From Methanothrix sp. (GTDB taxonomy: Archaea > Halobacteriota > Methanosarcinia > Methanotrichales > Methanotrichaceae), in NCBI GenBank assembly GCA_026394565.1, contig JAPKYA010000105.1, positions 1 through 64,000 of the forward strand: a stretch of 64,000 bases of DNA, written 5' to 3'. Under the pieces are notes generated by a model that saw nothing but the letters and a program-made list of their open reading frames with translations, was not told the origin of the DNA and made no database searches. A program made the position numbers and the translations under genes. Below, piece by piece: positions 32,622 through 41,475 of this stretch; the first letter of the stretch is position 1, and the number at the start of each line of letters is the position of its first letter.

Positions 32622-35609
32622 TCACGAGCCTCCGCAGTTCTTGGTTGCGACGCATCTTTCCAGAGCCTTTTGCAGCTCTTCCATTCGGATCGGCTTGCTG
32701 ACGTACTCGTCCATGCCCGCATATAGACAAGCTTCTTTGTCACCATTAAGCGCGTGGGCAGTCATAGCTATTATGCAGATCTTAAATCCAAAGCTGCGAA
32801 TGCGGCGCGTTGCTTCAAAGCCGTCCATCTCCGGCATCTGGACATCCATAAGTACAACATCATAGGGCTGCCGCTCCAATGCCTGCAAGACTTCATAGCC
32901 ATTAGCAGCTACATCAGCCCTATATCCAATGCGCTTTAACATGCAAAGAGCTACCTTCTGGTTCACGGGATTGTCTTCCGCTACGAGAATACGCAGACTG
33001 TGCTCCCTAATATCGCTAGGAGAGGGCTTAGAGCAGGGCTTCAAATCTCTTTTTGGCAAGAGAAGCTCTATCAGCAGATTGTGAAGCTGGGTGGGCTTGA
33101 TGGGCTTGGTCAGCCAACCATCGACCTTTGTCTCTCGCAAGAGGCTGCGGCCGATGGGAATGAATATCACGGATAGAGTTTCTGCATTCTTGCCTCTTTT
33201 GACCTCTCTGGAAAGGGACTGGCCATCTACATCAGGCAATGCTGCATCCAGAATCACAAAATCAAAGGTCTCTGCAGCGAGCATTTCCAGGGCGGATTTT
33301 CCACTGGTTGCCACAGCCGGAATCATCCCCCAAGACCGCGCGGCTTCTGCCAGCATGCTTCGGGCAAGGTCATTTTCATAGGCCACAAGAATTCGCTTCC
33401 CAATCAGGCTGGGATTCATAGGGACAGCTTCTTTCGGTGCAGGTGACTTTGCGATTATGGTGAACTGGAAAGTACTGCCCTTTCCCGGTTCGCTCTTTGC
33501 CCAGATCCTTCCACCCATCATTTCGGCGAGGCGTTTGCTTATAGCCAGGCCTAGACCGGTTCCTCCGTAATGTCTGGTAGTAGAAGAATCGACCTGGCTG
33601 AAGGACCGGAACAGCCTGTCCATTCGATCCTTGGATATCCCGATACCAGTGTCCCTAATTGCAAAATTGAGTTCGATTTTTCCATGCTCCAGGGGCAAAG
33701 AGCTAATTGCTAACACTACTTCTCCCTTTTCAGTAAACTTCACTGCATTGCTCAAGAGATTGACCAAGATCTGGCGGAGCCTGGTAACATCCCCCATTAC
33801 TATATCTGGTACATTATTCTCAAAAATGCATACGACCTCCAGTCCTTTCTCGGCAGCATTGGCGGCCACCAGGTCCAAAGAGTCCTCCACGCCGTTTCTC
33901 AGGTCGAAAGGCCGGCATTCCAGTTCCAGTTTGTCGCCTTCGATCTTGGAGAAGTCCAGGATGTCATTGATGAGGGCCAGCAATGTATTTCCGCTACTAC
34001 GAATAGTCTCCAAATAATCACGCTGTTCCTGCGCTAAGTCAGCCTCCAGTAGCAGCCCTGTCATGCCGATAACGGCATTCATAGGCGTGCGTATCTCATG
34101 GCTCATATTAGCCAGGAACTCAGACTTGGCTTTGGTTGATGCCTCCGCAGATTCTTTCGCCCTCTGCAATTCCACTTCAGCTTGCTTGCGCTCGGTGATG
34201 TTTCGAGCAAATCCAAGCTTTCCTACAATCTTTCCGCTTTCAATCTGGGGAACGCCTATGATCTCAGCAGTCAGATACTCACCAGATTTGGATAGGCACC
34301 TCAATTCATGGGTTCGTGATTTTTTCCCTTCCAGGGTATCGCTGAACATTTCCAGGGCGATAGGAAGGTCTTCAGGATGTATGATTTTCATAAAGGGTTT
34401 GCCGAGCCACTCTGCAGCATGCCATCCGGAAAATTTCTCAAAGGCTGGATTAAGAGATGTAATCGTTGCATCCTTTGATGAAATAGTGAAGATCACATCC
34501 GGTGCTGTCTCGAAGACTTCGCGATAGCGTTCCTCGCTTTGCCGAAGCAGCTTCTCTGCTCGCTTGCGCTCATCGATCTCCATCTTGGCCGCCTTATAAA
34601 GATGCACATTCTCATCCAGTGCTACGACCTGGCGAAGGATAACGAGTCCTATGATAGCACCGATGCCCCATGAAAAGACTGAAAACGAATCTGATAGGTG
34701 GTAGCGGCTCCAAATGAGCATAAGGTAGGCTGCTCCAGCGCAAAGGTAGGGGAAATAAGCAAGCCAGGCGAATTGTTCGCGTCGCGATTCAATTTCATTA
34801 GATGGACTATTTGGGCCAAGCTTACTGGTATCAGCCTGCAGCACTCCGGCCAGCCCGATAAAGGCGTAGCTCGCCAGCCATCCCAGATCCAAAAGGTTGC
34901 CTGTCGTATATGTTCCCAGGAGAGATTGCGAAAAATAAACAACATCTGTGACGATCCCTGCGGCAATACCGACGGATAGCAGCCATAATGGCCCTTGTTT
35001 CGCAGACATGCGCCTTCGAAACAGCAATTGCAGCAAGGCAAAAAATAAAATCAAATCCATTACTGGGTATGCCAGGGAGATCACTAAAGCCAATGTATCA
35101 TCTTTGTTGGCCGCAATAGTCGGCTCAATTAGAAAAGCCCAGAAGACCAAGACTGCCGAGATCATTACGATTCCGGTGTCCAGCAGCAACTTGAAGTGCT
35201 CCTTATGAGTCAATGATACTGCTGGTAAGAGAAGAATGCCTATAGCAAATAGTGGATAGAACATCAGATAAAAACCGTCGGCTACTGAAGCTATAGGCTC
35301 CTGATGAAAGCCCAGCTCCAGGACAGCCCAGGTTATGTCTCCCAGCGTAAAAGAAAGCTGGCCTGCAAACAAAAAGGTCCATGCAATGCGTGCACGTCGT
35401 CCATAGATCTCAGAGCGAAAGGCCGCGTAGAGCAAACCGACCGCTGCCAGTCCATTAATTACAGGAAAGAGCAAATCATCAATAGTGACACGAAACACCG
35501 GATCATTTCTAAATAAAATCAACAGGGCCAGATACAAAATAACGATGATGGCTGCCAGCATCAGAGCGCTGCGAAAGTAGCTTCGCCTGAGGTCTAAGCA
35601 AATGCTCAT
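32622..35609 (-). CDS. Hybrid sensor histidine kinase, membrane sensor, PAS, HisKA, HATPase, two receivers
   Basis: The 995-residue protein begins with about nine or ten hydrophobic helices (residues about 15-330), then a PAS domain ([20 protein letters not shown]). The HisKA block [20 protein letters not shown] carries the phospho-His. The ATPase blocks [13 protein letters not shown] and [17 protein letters not shown] follow, then two receiver domains with Asp in [12 protein letters not shown] and [19 protein letters not shown]. It should sense a signal in or at the membrane and relay phosphate internally. No separate response regulator is adjacent. Its C-terminus is nearly identical to the partial kinase at 2-700, which has opposite orientation. 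Confidence 0.93.
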   Translation of the reverse strand: MSICLDLRRSYFRSALMLAAIIVILYLALLILFRNDPVFRVTIDDLLFPVINGLAAVGLLYAAFRSEIYGRRARIAWTFLFAGQLSFTLGDITWAVLELGFHQEPIASVADGFYLMFYPLFAIGILLLPAVSLTHKEHFKLLLDTGIVMISAVLVFWAFLIEPTIAANKDDTLALVISLAYPVMDLILFFALLQLLFRRRMSAKQGPLWLLSVGIAAGIVTDVVYFSQSLLGTYTTGNLLDLGWLASYAFIGLAGVLQADTSKLGPNSPSNEIESRREQFAWLAYFPYLCAGAAYLMLIWSRYHLSDSFSVFSWGIGAIIGLVILRQVVALDENVHLYKAAKMEIDERKRAEKLLRQSEERYREVFETAPDVIFTISSKDATITSLNPAFEKFSGWHAAEWLGKPFMKIIHPEDLPIALEMFSDTLEGKKSRTHELRCLSKSGEYLTAEIIGVPQIESGKIVGKLGFARNITERKQAEVELQRAKESAEASTKAKSEFLANMSHEIRTPMNAVIGMTGLLLEADLAQEQRDYLETIRSSGNTLLALINDILDFSKIEGDKLELECRPFDLRNGVEDSLDLVAANAAEKGLEVVCIFENNVPDIVMGDVTRLRQILVNLLSNAVKFTEKGEVVLAISSLPLEHGKIELNFAIRDTGIGISKDRMDRLFRSFSQVDSSTTRHYGGTGLGLAISKRLAEMMGGRIWAKSEPGKGSTFQFTIIAKSPAPKEAVPMNPSLIGKRILVAYENDLARSMLAEAARSWGMIPAVATSGKSALEMLAAETFDFVILDAALPDVDGQSLSREVKRGKNAETLSVIFIPIGRSLLRETKVDGWLTKPIKPTQLHNLLIELLLPKRDLKPCSKPSPSDIREHSLRILVAEDNPVNQKVALCMLKRIGYRADVAANGYEVLQALERQPYDVVLMDVQMPEMDGFEATRRIRSFGFKICIIAMTAHALNGDKEACLYAGMDEYVSKPIRMEELQKALERCVATKNCGGS

Positions 35610-35826
35610 TCCCTCAACCCATCAATCAGTACTACATCATCGCAAATTAGCCCTGCAAGTCGCATCTATCTCCTCGCATGCTGCTCGAAAGATCCTGCTG
35701 ACGCACCATCCATAACATATGTAAATACTTATTTACAGTAGTTCTTTTAAGAGATATAAGTATCTATTTCTTAGATCTAAGATAATAGGCTTTAAGAGGC
35801 TAGACGATGACTATCAAGAGGTCGTT

Positions 35827-37072
35827 ATGCACCAATCTCATATGTTTATCAACGGAGAGCAGGTTATCTCCCTGTCCGGCAAAACCGAGATCATTCGCAA
35901 CCCGGCCAACCAGGAACCTGTGGCCGAGGTCGCTGTGGGATCGCGCCAGCTCGGCGGATGTCCTTGACTTTTACGCAGAAGAGGGCAAGAGGAACTTCGG
36001 CGAGTGGATAGCCGGGCCGCACAGCCGAAGCATCGTGCTCAGGCAGCCCGTGGGCGTCGCCGCGCTCATCACCCCCTGGAACTTTCCGGTGGATCTTTTG
36101 GCCTGGAAGGTGGCGCCCTGTCTTGCCGCGGGCGGCACCTTCGTAGCCAAGCCGCCGAGCAAGGCTCCTCTGGCCGCCACGGAGTTTGTGCGGGCCGTCT
36201 GTGATGCGGGCCTGCCTCCCGGAGCGGCGAACGTAGTGCACGGGCCAGGCGGTGAGGTGGGAGCGGAATTGGTGGAAAATCCCATCTCCAGAAAGATCGC
36301 CTTTACCGGAGAGACAGAAACCGGTCGCTGGATCATGGCCCACGCCGCCGCTCATATCAAGCGTGTCTCCCTGGAGCTGGGCGGCCAGTCGCCCTTCATC
36401 GTCTGCCCGGACGCAGATTTAGAGGCGGCAGCGGCTGCCGCTGCCCAGAGGGCATTCTCCAACATGGGCCAGATATGCATCAGCGTCAATAGAATTTATG
36501 TGGCGCAGGAGGTGGCAGAGCCTTTCACAGAGGAGCTTGTCCGGCGCGCCGAGCGGCTCAAGATCGGCGACGGGATGCTGCCGGATGTAGACCTGGGGCC
36601 CATGTTCAGCCGGGCGCAGCGAGAGAGGACCAAAGAGCACGTGGCCGATGCGTTGGGAAAGGGGGCGGAGCTGCTTTCCGGAGGAAGTGAGCCGGAGGGC
36701 GAGGCTTATCTGAAGGGTTACTTCTTCCGGCCCACTGTGCTGGGCGAGGCAGACCACAGCATGAGGGTTATGCGAGAGGAGACCTTCGGGCCGGTGGCTC
36801 CCATCATGAGGTTCAAGACGCTGGAGGAGGCCGTTGCCTTGGCTAACGACAGCGAGTACGGTCTGGCCGCATACGTCTTCACCAAAGACCTCAAGACGGC
36901 GCTACGCGCTGCCGAGGGGCTGGAGGCGGGAGGCATCGGGATTAATGTGAACAACGTGGTGGACCTGCAAGCGCCCTTTGGCGGGTGGAAGGAGAGCGGA
37001 CTTGGGCGGGAGCTGGGGCACTATGGCCTGGAGGCCTATTTGGAGACAAAGCACATACGGCTCGGACTCTAA
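35827..37072 (+). pseudogene. Aldehyde dehydrogenase with internal deletion and frameshift
   Basis: From ATG 35827 one frame reads HMFINGEQVISLSGKTEIIR and NPANQEPVAEVAVGSR, the normal start of aldehyde dehydrogenases, and then stops. The rest continues in the next frame from SSADVLDFYAEEG, through TPWNFPVDLL, SLELGGQSPF (catalytic Glu) and NMGQICISVNRIYV (catalytic Cys), to the C-terminus. About 70-80 residues normally between these blocks are missing and the junction is out of frame near 35940. The C-terminal part alone is open from 35807, but with a non-family N-terminus. The gene is probably inactive. The substrate was an aldehyde oxidised with NAD(P). Confidence 0.85.
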
Positions 37073-37143
37073 TGTTTAGCTTCCAAATTACTAATATGGG
37101 CTGAGAAAGCTATGATAGTAATCTATTTAACTGCAGCAACCAA

Positions 37144-37761
37144 ATGTTATTTGCTATGATGCGATTGACTGCCTACGTTTCCGGCAGAGTTCAGAGGGTA
37201 GGTTACCGGGCTAAATTAGTCTCCCTGGCTAGTAACCTTGGTCTGGTGGGGTTCGTCCAAAACCGTCCTGATGGCCGGGTATTGGTGATTGCTGAAGGCG
37301 ACAAAGATGCCGTAGAGAAGTTCGCTTCAGCCATCCGGATAGAAAATGCCCTGATCAACGTGGAAACGGTCGATGCTAATTACTCAAATGCATCAGGGGA
37401 GTTTTCTCTTTTCAGGAAAGTCACTGGCCCTGACGAGGTCGGCGAGCGATTGGATGAAGGAATTGAGATTCTAAAGTGTATGCTGACCGGCATCAACAAT
37501 CTCACCATAATCACTCAAACCGGCTTTGAGGGCTTGAACGGCAAGATGGACGACATGAACTGCAAGATGGATGGCTTGAATAACAAGATGGACGGCGCAA
37601 ATTGCAGGATGGACAAGATGCTTGACAAGCAGGATGAAACCGTAGGCGAAATGAAGGGATTGAGGCGGGACCTGAAGGACCACATGGACCAGAGGTTTGA
37701 GTACATAGAGGGCGAGCTGGCCGAGATCAAATCTGCGCTGCGAGTTAAGGGCATAATCTGA
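37144..37761 (+). CDS. Acylphosphatase domain fused to a coiled-coil tail
   Basis: Residues about 5-95 are an acylphosphatase: SGRVQRVGYRAKLVSLA with the catalytic Arg, and GFVQNRPDGRVLV with the catalytic Asn. Acylphosphatases hydrolyse carboxyl-phosphate bonds. The C-terminal 110 residues are unusual. They contain four exact seven-residue repeats (NGKMDDM, NCKMDGL, NNKMDGA, NCRMDKM) followed by more helical charged sequence, predicting a parallel coiled coil. Stand-alone acylphosphatases are about 90 residues, so this is a fusion. The start could be ATG 37144 or ATG 37159 (MRLTAYVSG). Confidence 0.85.
   Translation: MLFAMMRLTAYVSGRVQRVGYRAKLVSLASNLGLVGFVQNRPDGRVLVIAEGDKDAVEKFASAIRIENALINVETVDANYSNASGEFSLFRKVTGPDEVGERLDEGIEILKCMLTGINNLTIITQTGFEGLNGKMDDMNCKMDGLNNKMDGANCRMDKMLDKQDETVGEMKGLRRDLKDHMDQRFEYIEGELAEIKSALRVKGII
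37537..37620 (+). repeat. Four 21-bp tandem repeats coding for coiled-coil heptads
   Basis: Four consecutive 21-base units, beginning AACGGCAAGATGG, AACTGCAAGATGG, AATAACAAGATGG and AATTGCAGGATGG, encode the heptads of the acylphosphatase tail. Copy number could vary between strains without shifting the frame. Confidence 0.9.
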
Positions 37762-37988
37762 AAAGCGACATATCAGAGCATCGCTATTCTACCCCCACGC
37801 AAAGGCAACTCACTTGAGCCACTGACCTTCTTTTCTTAGAGCGGAGAATCGCCCAGATGGATGCCCAGGTGCCTTACTTAGTTGATGGAGCATTTCATTT
37901 CATTCGCAAGGACCTGGAGTGGGGACTGCAAGACAATAACTGAGGCGGTCCTGGATGCCGGGTCCTTGATCTGCTAAGCAAAAAAAGA
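37762..37988. other. Intergenic region with a possible 28-aa ORF remnant
   Basis: The 227 bases between the acylphosphatase and the next minus-strand gene contain a 28-codon frame (MDAQVPYLVDGAFHFIRKDL and on, about 37858-37944). It has no clear ribosome site or relatives that I recognise and is probably a remnant. Nothing else is seen. Confidence 0.3.
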
Positions 37989-38243
37989 TTATTTTCCCGG
38001 GCATCCTCCATCCATCCAGGCACCGTAGACGGTCTCCGGTATGCTCTCGGCAGGATCATCGCAGTGGGTGATATATCCGCACCAGCGGTGTATCTTCTTT
38101 TCTGTGCCGGCGACGATCTGCTGCTCGCAGAATACTTTGAGCCCGCATCCTTCCGCCAGGCTGAGCTTTCTTAGCATTTCCTCTTCTGTTGCACCCTTGG
38201 ATAGCATTTCCTTCAGCCGCTTCTGCGTATCTTCCATGGACAT
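37989..38243 (-). CDS. Hypothetical protein, 84 aa
   Basis: The small protein has a helical N-terminus (TQKRLKEMLSKGATEEEML) and a C-terminal half with four Cys residues (GCGLKVFCEQQ, RWCGYITHCDD) that could bind a metal, ending in GGCPGK. No family is recognised. It lies 26 bases downstream of the MFS gene on the same strand. Confidence 0.6.
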   Translation of the reverse strand: MSMEDTQKRLKEMLSKGATEEEMLRKLSLAEGCGLKVFCEQQIVAGTEKKIHRWCGYITHCDDPAESIPETVYGAWMDGGCPGK

Positions 38244-38269
38244 GATTAAATCTTATGCATCGCATTTAT

Positions 38270-39502
38270 TTAAGGCATTGCCAGAACTTCCGTTCTCTTC
38301 ATCCCCAGCAGCGCCACTGCCGCCAGCGCCGCCGCCCCCGCCCCGAAGATGAATGTCGCCTCTGCCCCCAACCAGGCCCAGAGGGCTCCTGCCGCCAGGC
38401 TGGAAATTATGGCCGCCACGCCAATAGCTCCGTAATAAAGACCCAGAGAGCTGCCGCGTAGATTGCCGGGACTCAGGTCGGACACATACGCTCTCTCCGA
38501 GCCGTCCACCAGTGCGTAAACCAGCCCGTAGAGGGCAAAGAGTGCTATCAGGCCCGCTAAATTGGTGACAAAGGCGAATCCCAGGGCGGTCAGGGCGAAG
38601 AGGGCGTAGCCCAGGGCCAGGACTTTTCTCCTGCCCACCCGGTCCGACCAGATGCCAATGGGCATGGCCAGCAGGGCGTAGACAAAGTTGAAGAGAGCAT
38701 AAAGCAGCAGAGGCGCGGCCACAGCCTCTGCCCCGGAAAAAAGCCCCTGGGCGCGCAGGATGAAGAACATGTAGCTGAAGTTGCCTAAAGCGAAAAGACC
38801 GGCAATGAGAAGGAAGCGGCGCAGCTCCGGAGAGAGGCCGGAGAACTTCAGTCTGATCTCGCAGCTCGGGGCCCTGAAGCTCTCCTTCACCCGGTAGAAA
38901 GGAAGCAGAGCCAGCACAGACAAAACTCCCGCCACCAGGAAGATGGAGCTGTAGCTCATGCCCCCCTGCCAGAGAAGATAGGCCAGGAGCGAGCCGATCA
39001 CTGCACCAGTGGAGTCCATGGCTCTGTGCAGCCCGAAGCCCCTTCCTCGGTTGCTCTTGTCTGCGGACTCGGAGATCATAGCATCCCTGGGGGCAGAGCG
39101 CACTCCTTTGCCGCTTCTCTCCAGGGTCTTGAGCAGGAAGACCTGCTGCCAGGTGGCGGCCGCGGGCAAAAAGAGCTTGCCCACCGCCGAGAGAGCATAG
39201 CCTGCCACCACCAGAGGCTTTCTCTTGCCCAAACGATCGGACCAGTATCCCGCCAGGACCTTGAGAAGACTGGGCAGGCCGTCGCTTATGCCGCCGATGA
39301 GCCCCACGGCCAGGCCGCCGCCTCCCAGAGAGGCGATAAAGAGCGGGAGAACGGGCTGAATGATCTCGCTGCTGATGTCGTTTAGCAGGCTCACAAATCC
39401 TAATAGTAGTATGTTCTTGCTCGTTTTAGGATCGGACACGAGATCAATCCTTCCAATGCCTCTGCGCCTCTGTGGTTCGAATTTGTCAGCGGTCAGCGAC
39501 AA
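38270..39502 (-). CDS. Major facilitator superfamily transporter
   Basis: The roughly 400-residue protein has twelve hydrophobic segments, the MFS loop motif YWSDRLGKRKPLVVAGY between helices 2 and 3, and a second copy (GIWSDRVGRRKVLALGY) in the C-terminal half. It is a probable proton-driven exporter, as in drug-efflux families; the substrate is unknown. The frame opens at 39502, but the first 20 residues are not MFS-like, and a GTG at 39439 (VSDPKTSKNILLLGF) is a better start. It abuts the rRNA dimethyltransferase gene. Confidence 0.88.
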   Translation of the reverse strand: MSLTADKFEPQRRRGIGRIDLVSDPKTSKNILLLGFVSLLNDISSEIIQPVLPLFIASLGGGGLAVGLIGGISDGLPSLLKVLAGYWSDRLGKRKPLVVAGYALSAVGKLFLPAAATWQQVFLLKTLERSGKGVRSAPRDAMISESADKSNRGRGFGLHRAMDSTGAVIGSLLAYLLWQGGMSYSSIFLVAGVLSVLALLPFYRVKESFRAPSCEIRLKFSGLSPELRRFLLIAGLFALGNFSYMFFILRAQGLFSGAEAVAAPLLLYALFNFVYALLAMPIGIWSDRVGRRKVLALGYALFALTALGFAFVTNLAGLIALFALYGLVYALVDGSERAYVSDLSPGNLRGSSLGLYYGAIGVAAIISSLAAGALWAWLGAEATFIFGAGAAALAAVALLGMKRTEVLAMP

Positions 39503-40255
39503 TTATTTCAGTGTCCCTGAACCGGGTTTCCTGGATATTGCCCAGACAAGGCTTGCCGCCTCATCCGGTGACAGATCCTCCGGCCTTCTCTCCAAAAGGG
39601 CCGCGTCCAGCTCAGCCATTGCCCGCCGGCCTGCTCCCAGAGCTGCCAGGCCCTTCTTTACCTTTTTTCGTCTATTATTGAAGAGCCCCTCCGCCAGCCT
39701 CATGAAATCAGCCGGGTCCGCCTCCGGACGATCCGATCGGGGCTGCAACCGAACGATGGCCGAGTCAACCTGGGGCACAGGACGAAAGGCCATCTTGGAG
39801 ACCTTCTCCAAAATCTCAATCCGGCAGAAGAAGCCCACCGCCATGGCCAGACGGCCGTACTCCCCGCTTCCCACGCCGGCCGCCAAACGCTTGGCGAATT
39901 CCCACTGGTACATCAGAACCGCCGTCTCAAAGGGCCGGGAAAGAAGGCGATAAGTTATCCTGGAAGAGATCTGATAGGGAAGGTTGGAGACGATCTTATT
40001 GTAATTGGGAAGCTCAACCTTCAGGGCGTCTTCATTAATCACCTGGACATTGGAAAATCGGCCGGAGAGCTGCGCTGCCAGATCGGGATCTATCTCTATA
40101 GCATAGACGCAACCGGCGCGAGAGGCCAGCACCTCGGTGAGGTTTCCCGAACCCGGCCCAATCTCCAGCACCCGGTCTTGCGGCTGCAGGTCGGCATAAC
40201 TCGCGATGCGCATAATCGCTGCGCGATCCATGAGAAAATGCTGCCCCAGCCTCAT
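39503..40255 (-). CDS. ksgA: 16S rRNA (adenine-N6) dimethyltransferase
   Basis: The 250-residue product begins MRLGQHFLMDRAAIMRIASY and has the SAM-binding block VLEIGPGSGNLTEVLA and the catalytic SNLPYQISSRI motif. KsgA/RsmA/Dim1 dimethylates two adjacent adenines near the 3' end of 16S rRNA, a step in small-subunit maturation. It overlaps the DUF655 gene by four bases, the usual archaeal neighbourhood with rpoF and L21e. Confidence 0.95.
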   Translation of the reverse strand: MRLGQHFLMDRAAIMRIASYADLQPQDRVLEIGPGSGNLTEVLASRAGCVYAIEIDPDLAAQLSGRFSNVQVINEDALKVELPNYNKIVSNLPYQISSRITYRLLSRPFETAVLMYQWEFAKRLAAGVGSGEYGRLAMAVGFFCRIEILEKVSKMAFRPVPQVDSAIVRLQPRSDRPEADPADFMRLAEGLFNNRRKKVKKGLAALGAGRRAMAELDAALLERRPEDLSPDEAASLVWAISRKPGSGTLK

Positions 40256-40833
40256 CTCGCGCGGGGCACTGTAGTAAAAACGCGGTACTTGATCCGATCA
40301 TCCATCAGCTCGTCCTCGACGCGCTTGTAGATGATCTTCTCTGGATAGTGCAGCCCCTTTACCCTCTCCGTCAGATCGGCAAAGCTCTTGAAAAGCCCCT
40401 TCTTGCGCTCATTGAGCACCGCCCACATCAGCTTTTTGCCGATTCCAGGCAAGAGCTCTAAGGCGTGCATGCGCGTGGTGATGGGTCCGGCCTCGTTAAA
40501 GTAGCGAATGAACCTGGGCTCATTTTCCAGGACTATGCTCACAATCTGGTAAGTGAGCTCAAGCTTGGCGTTGTTGGACAGCTCCGCATAGTCGATTCTG
40601 CGGTTGACATGATCTATGACATCACGACTGCCGCTGCCGATGTAGACTCGAGTTCCGGCTGTAGGAACCACGCCCTCCTTGGGTGTCATCTCCATGAGAA
40701 CGAAGTTGGCCTCCCCTACGGCCTGGACAAGAGGTTGCTTTTGGTAGCTCCTGGAGTCAGGAGTACGTCCATAGGGGAGGTAATCGAGAATCCTAGCTAC
40801 CTCTTCTCTCTTCGGCGGTCTCCCCTCAGGCAT
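40252..40833 (-). CDS. DUF655 protein (archaeal, helix-hairpin-helix)
   Basis: The 193-residue protein contains ILDYLPYGRTPDSRSYQKQP and a helix-hairpin-helix like MHALELLPGIGKKLMWAVLN, the features of DUF655. A DNA or RNA binding role has been suggested from the fold; the activity is unknown. Its place between rpoF and ksgA is conserved in Euryarchaeota. Start ATG 40833 is six bases from rpoF's stop. Confidence 0.92.
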   Translation of the reverse strand: MPEGRPPKREEVARILDYLPYGRTPDSRSYQKQPLVQAVGEANFVLMEMTPKEGVVPTAGTRVYIGSGSRDVIDHVNRRIDYAELSNNAKLELTYQIVSIVLENEPRFIRYFNEAGPITTRMHALELLPGIGKKLMWAVLNERKKGLFKSFADLTERVKGLHYPEKIIYKRVEDELMDDRIKYRVFTTVPRAR

Positions 40834-40839
40834 GTGCCT

Positions 40840-41184
40840 TTACCCCCTGAATACGATCTCTAAAATACTGTTGAGCTCTTCTTCGCTTAAAGTGAACCGT
40901 TCCTTGGCATAAATCGCCCTCAACTCATCCTTAGTGACGGGCCTGATATCGGCGATCTTTACGGCAATTACCTTGTTCATCTTTTCCAGCTTCATGAGCT
41001 CAGCTACCATTGCCAGGCTCTCTTCTGCAGTGCCCTTGCTAAAGAGCTCCGCATGTCTGATAGCCCGGCGCAGTTCGTAACCCAGTTCCTCTTCGTCGGC
41101 ACGCTTCAGCCGGATCTGGTCGAGGATCTCTCTGACCTCCGCCATGGTCAGGATGTCCTCCTGCAATACGCTTTTGACAATCAT
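40840..41184 (-). CDS. rpoF: DNA-directed RNA polymerase subunit F (Rpb4)
   Basis: The 114-residue helical protein reads MAEVREILDQIRLKRADEEE, then RRAIRHAELFSKGTAEESLA, typical of archaeal RpoF. With RpoE it forms the RNA polymerase stalk that binds nascent RNA. It directly follows L21e (one base apart), the conserved archaeal order L21e-rpoF-DUF655-ksgA. Confidence 0.93.
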   Translation of the reverse strand: MIVKSVLQEDILTMAEVREILDQIRLKRADEEELGYELRRAIRHAELFSKGTAEESLAMVAELMKLEKMNKVIAVKIADIRPVTKDELRAIYAKERFTLSEEELNSILEIVFRG

Positions 41185-41475
41185 CTATTTCTGTGCCATC
41201 AGATGTTCTGGTAATGTGATCAAGGTCTTGGTGGCGTTGCCATCTGTGACCAACAGGACGAAGGCTCTACCTCTCTTTCCTACAACCTCGCCCGTCTTTC
41301 CGTGGAACCTGGGGTGAGGCATGCCCTTGTGTATGCTCGGATCGATGAGCACATGGACCTTTGCGCCCGTCTCGAACTCCTGAATCGCCCTGACTACAGA
41401 GGATTTTCCCCTAGCCCTGACTGTCCTGCTCAGCTTGTCTCTTGACTTCTTCCGCATTCCGTGATGATGTGCCAT
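41185..41475 (-). CDS. rpl21e: 50S ribosomal protein L21e
   Basis: From ATG 41475, behind GGTGGAG, the 96-residue product starts MAHHHGMRKKSRDKLSRTVR, the L21e signature, and continues VHVLIDPSIHKGMPHPRFHG and KTGEVVGKRGRAF. It is a component of the large ribosomal subunit. A GTG 12 bases earlier is possible but less likely. Confidence 0.96.
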   Translation of the reverse strand: MAHHHGMRKKSRDKLSRTVRARGKSSVVRAIQEFETGAKVHVLIDPSIHKGMPHPRFHGKTGEVVGKRGRAFVLLVTDGNATKTLITLPEHLMAQK

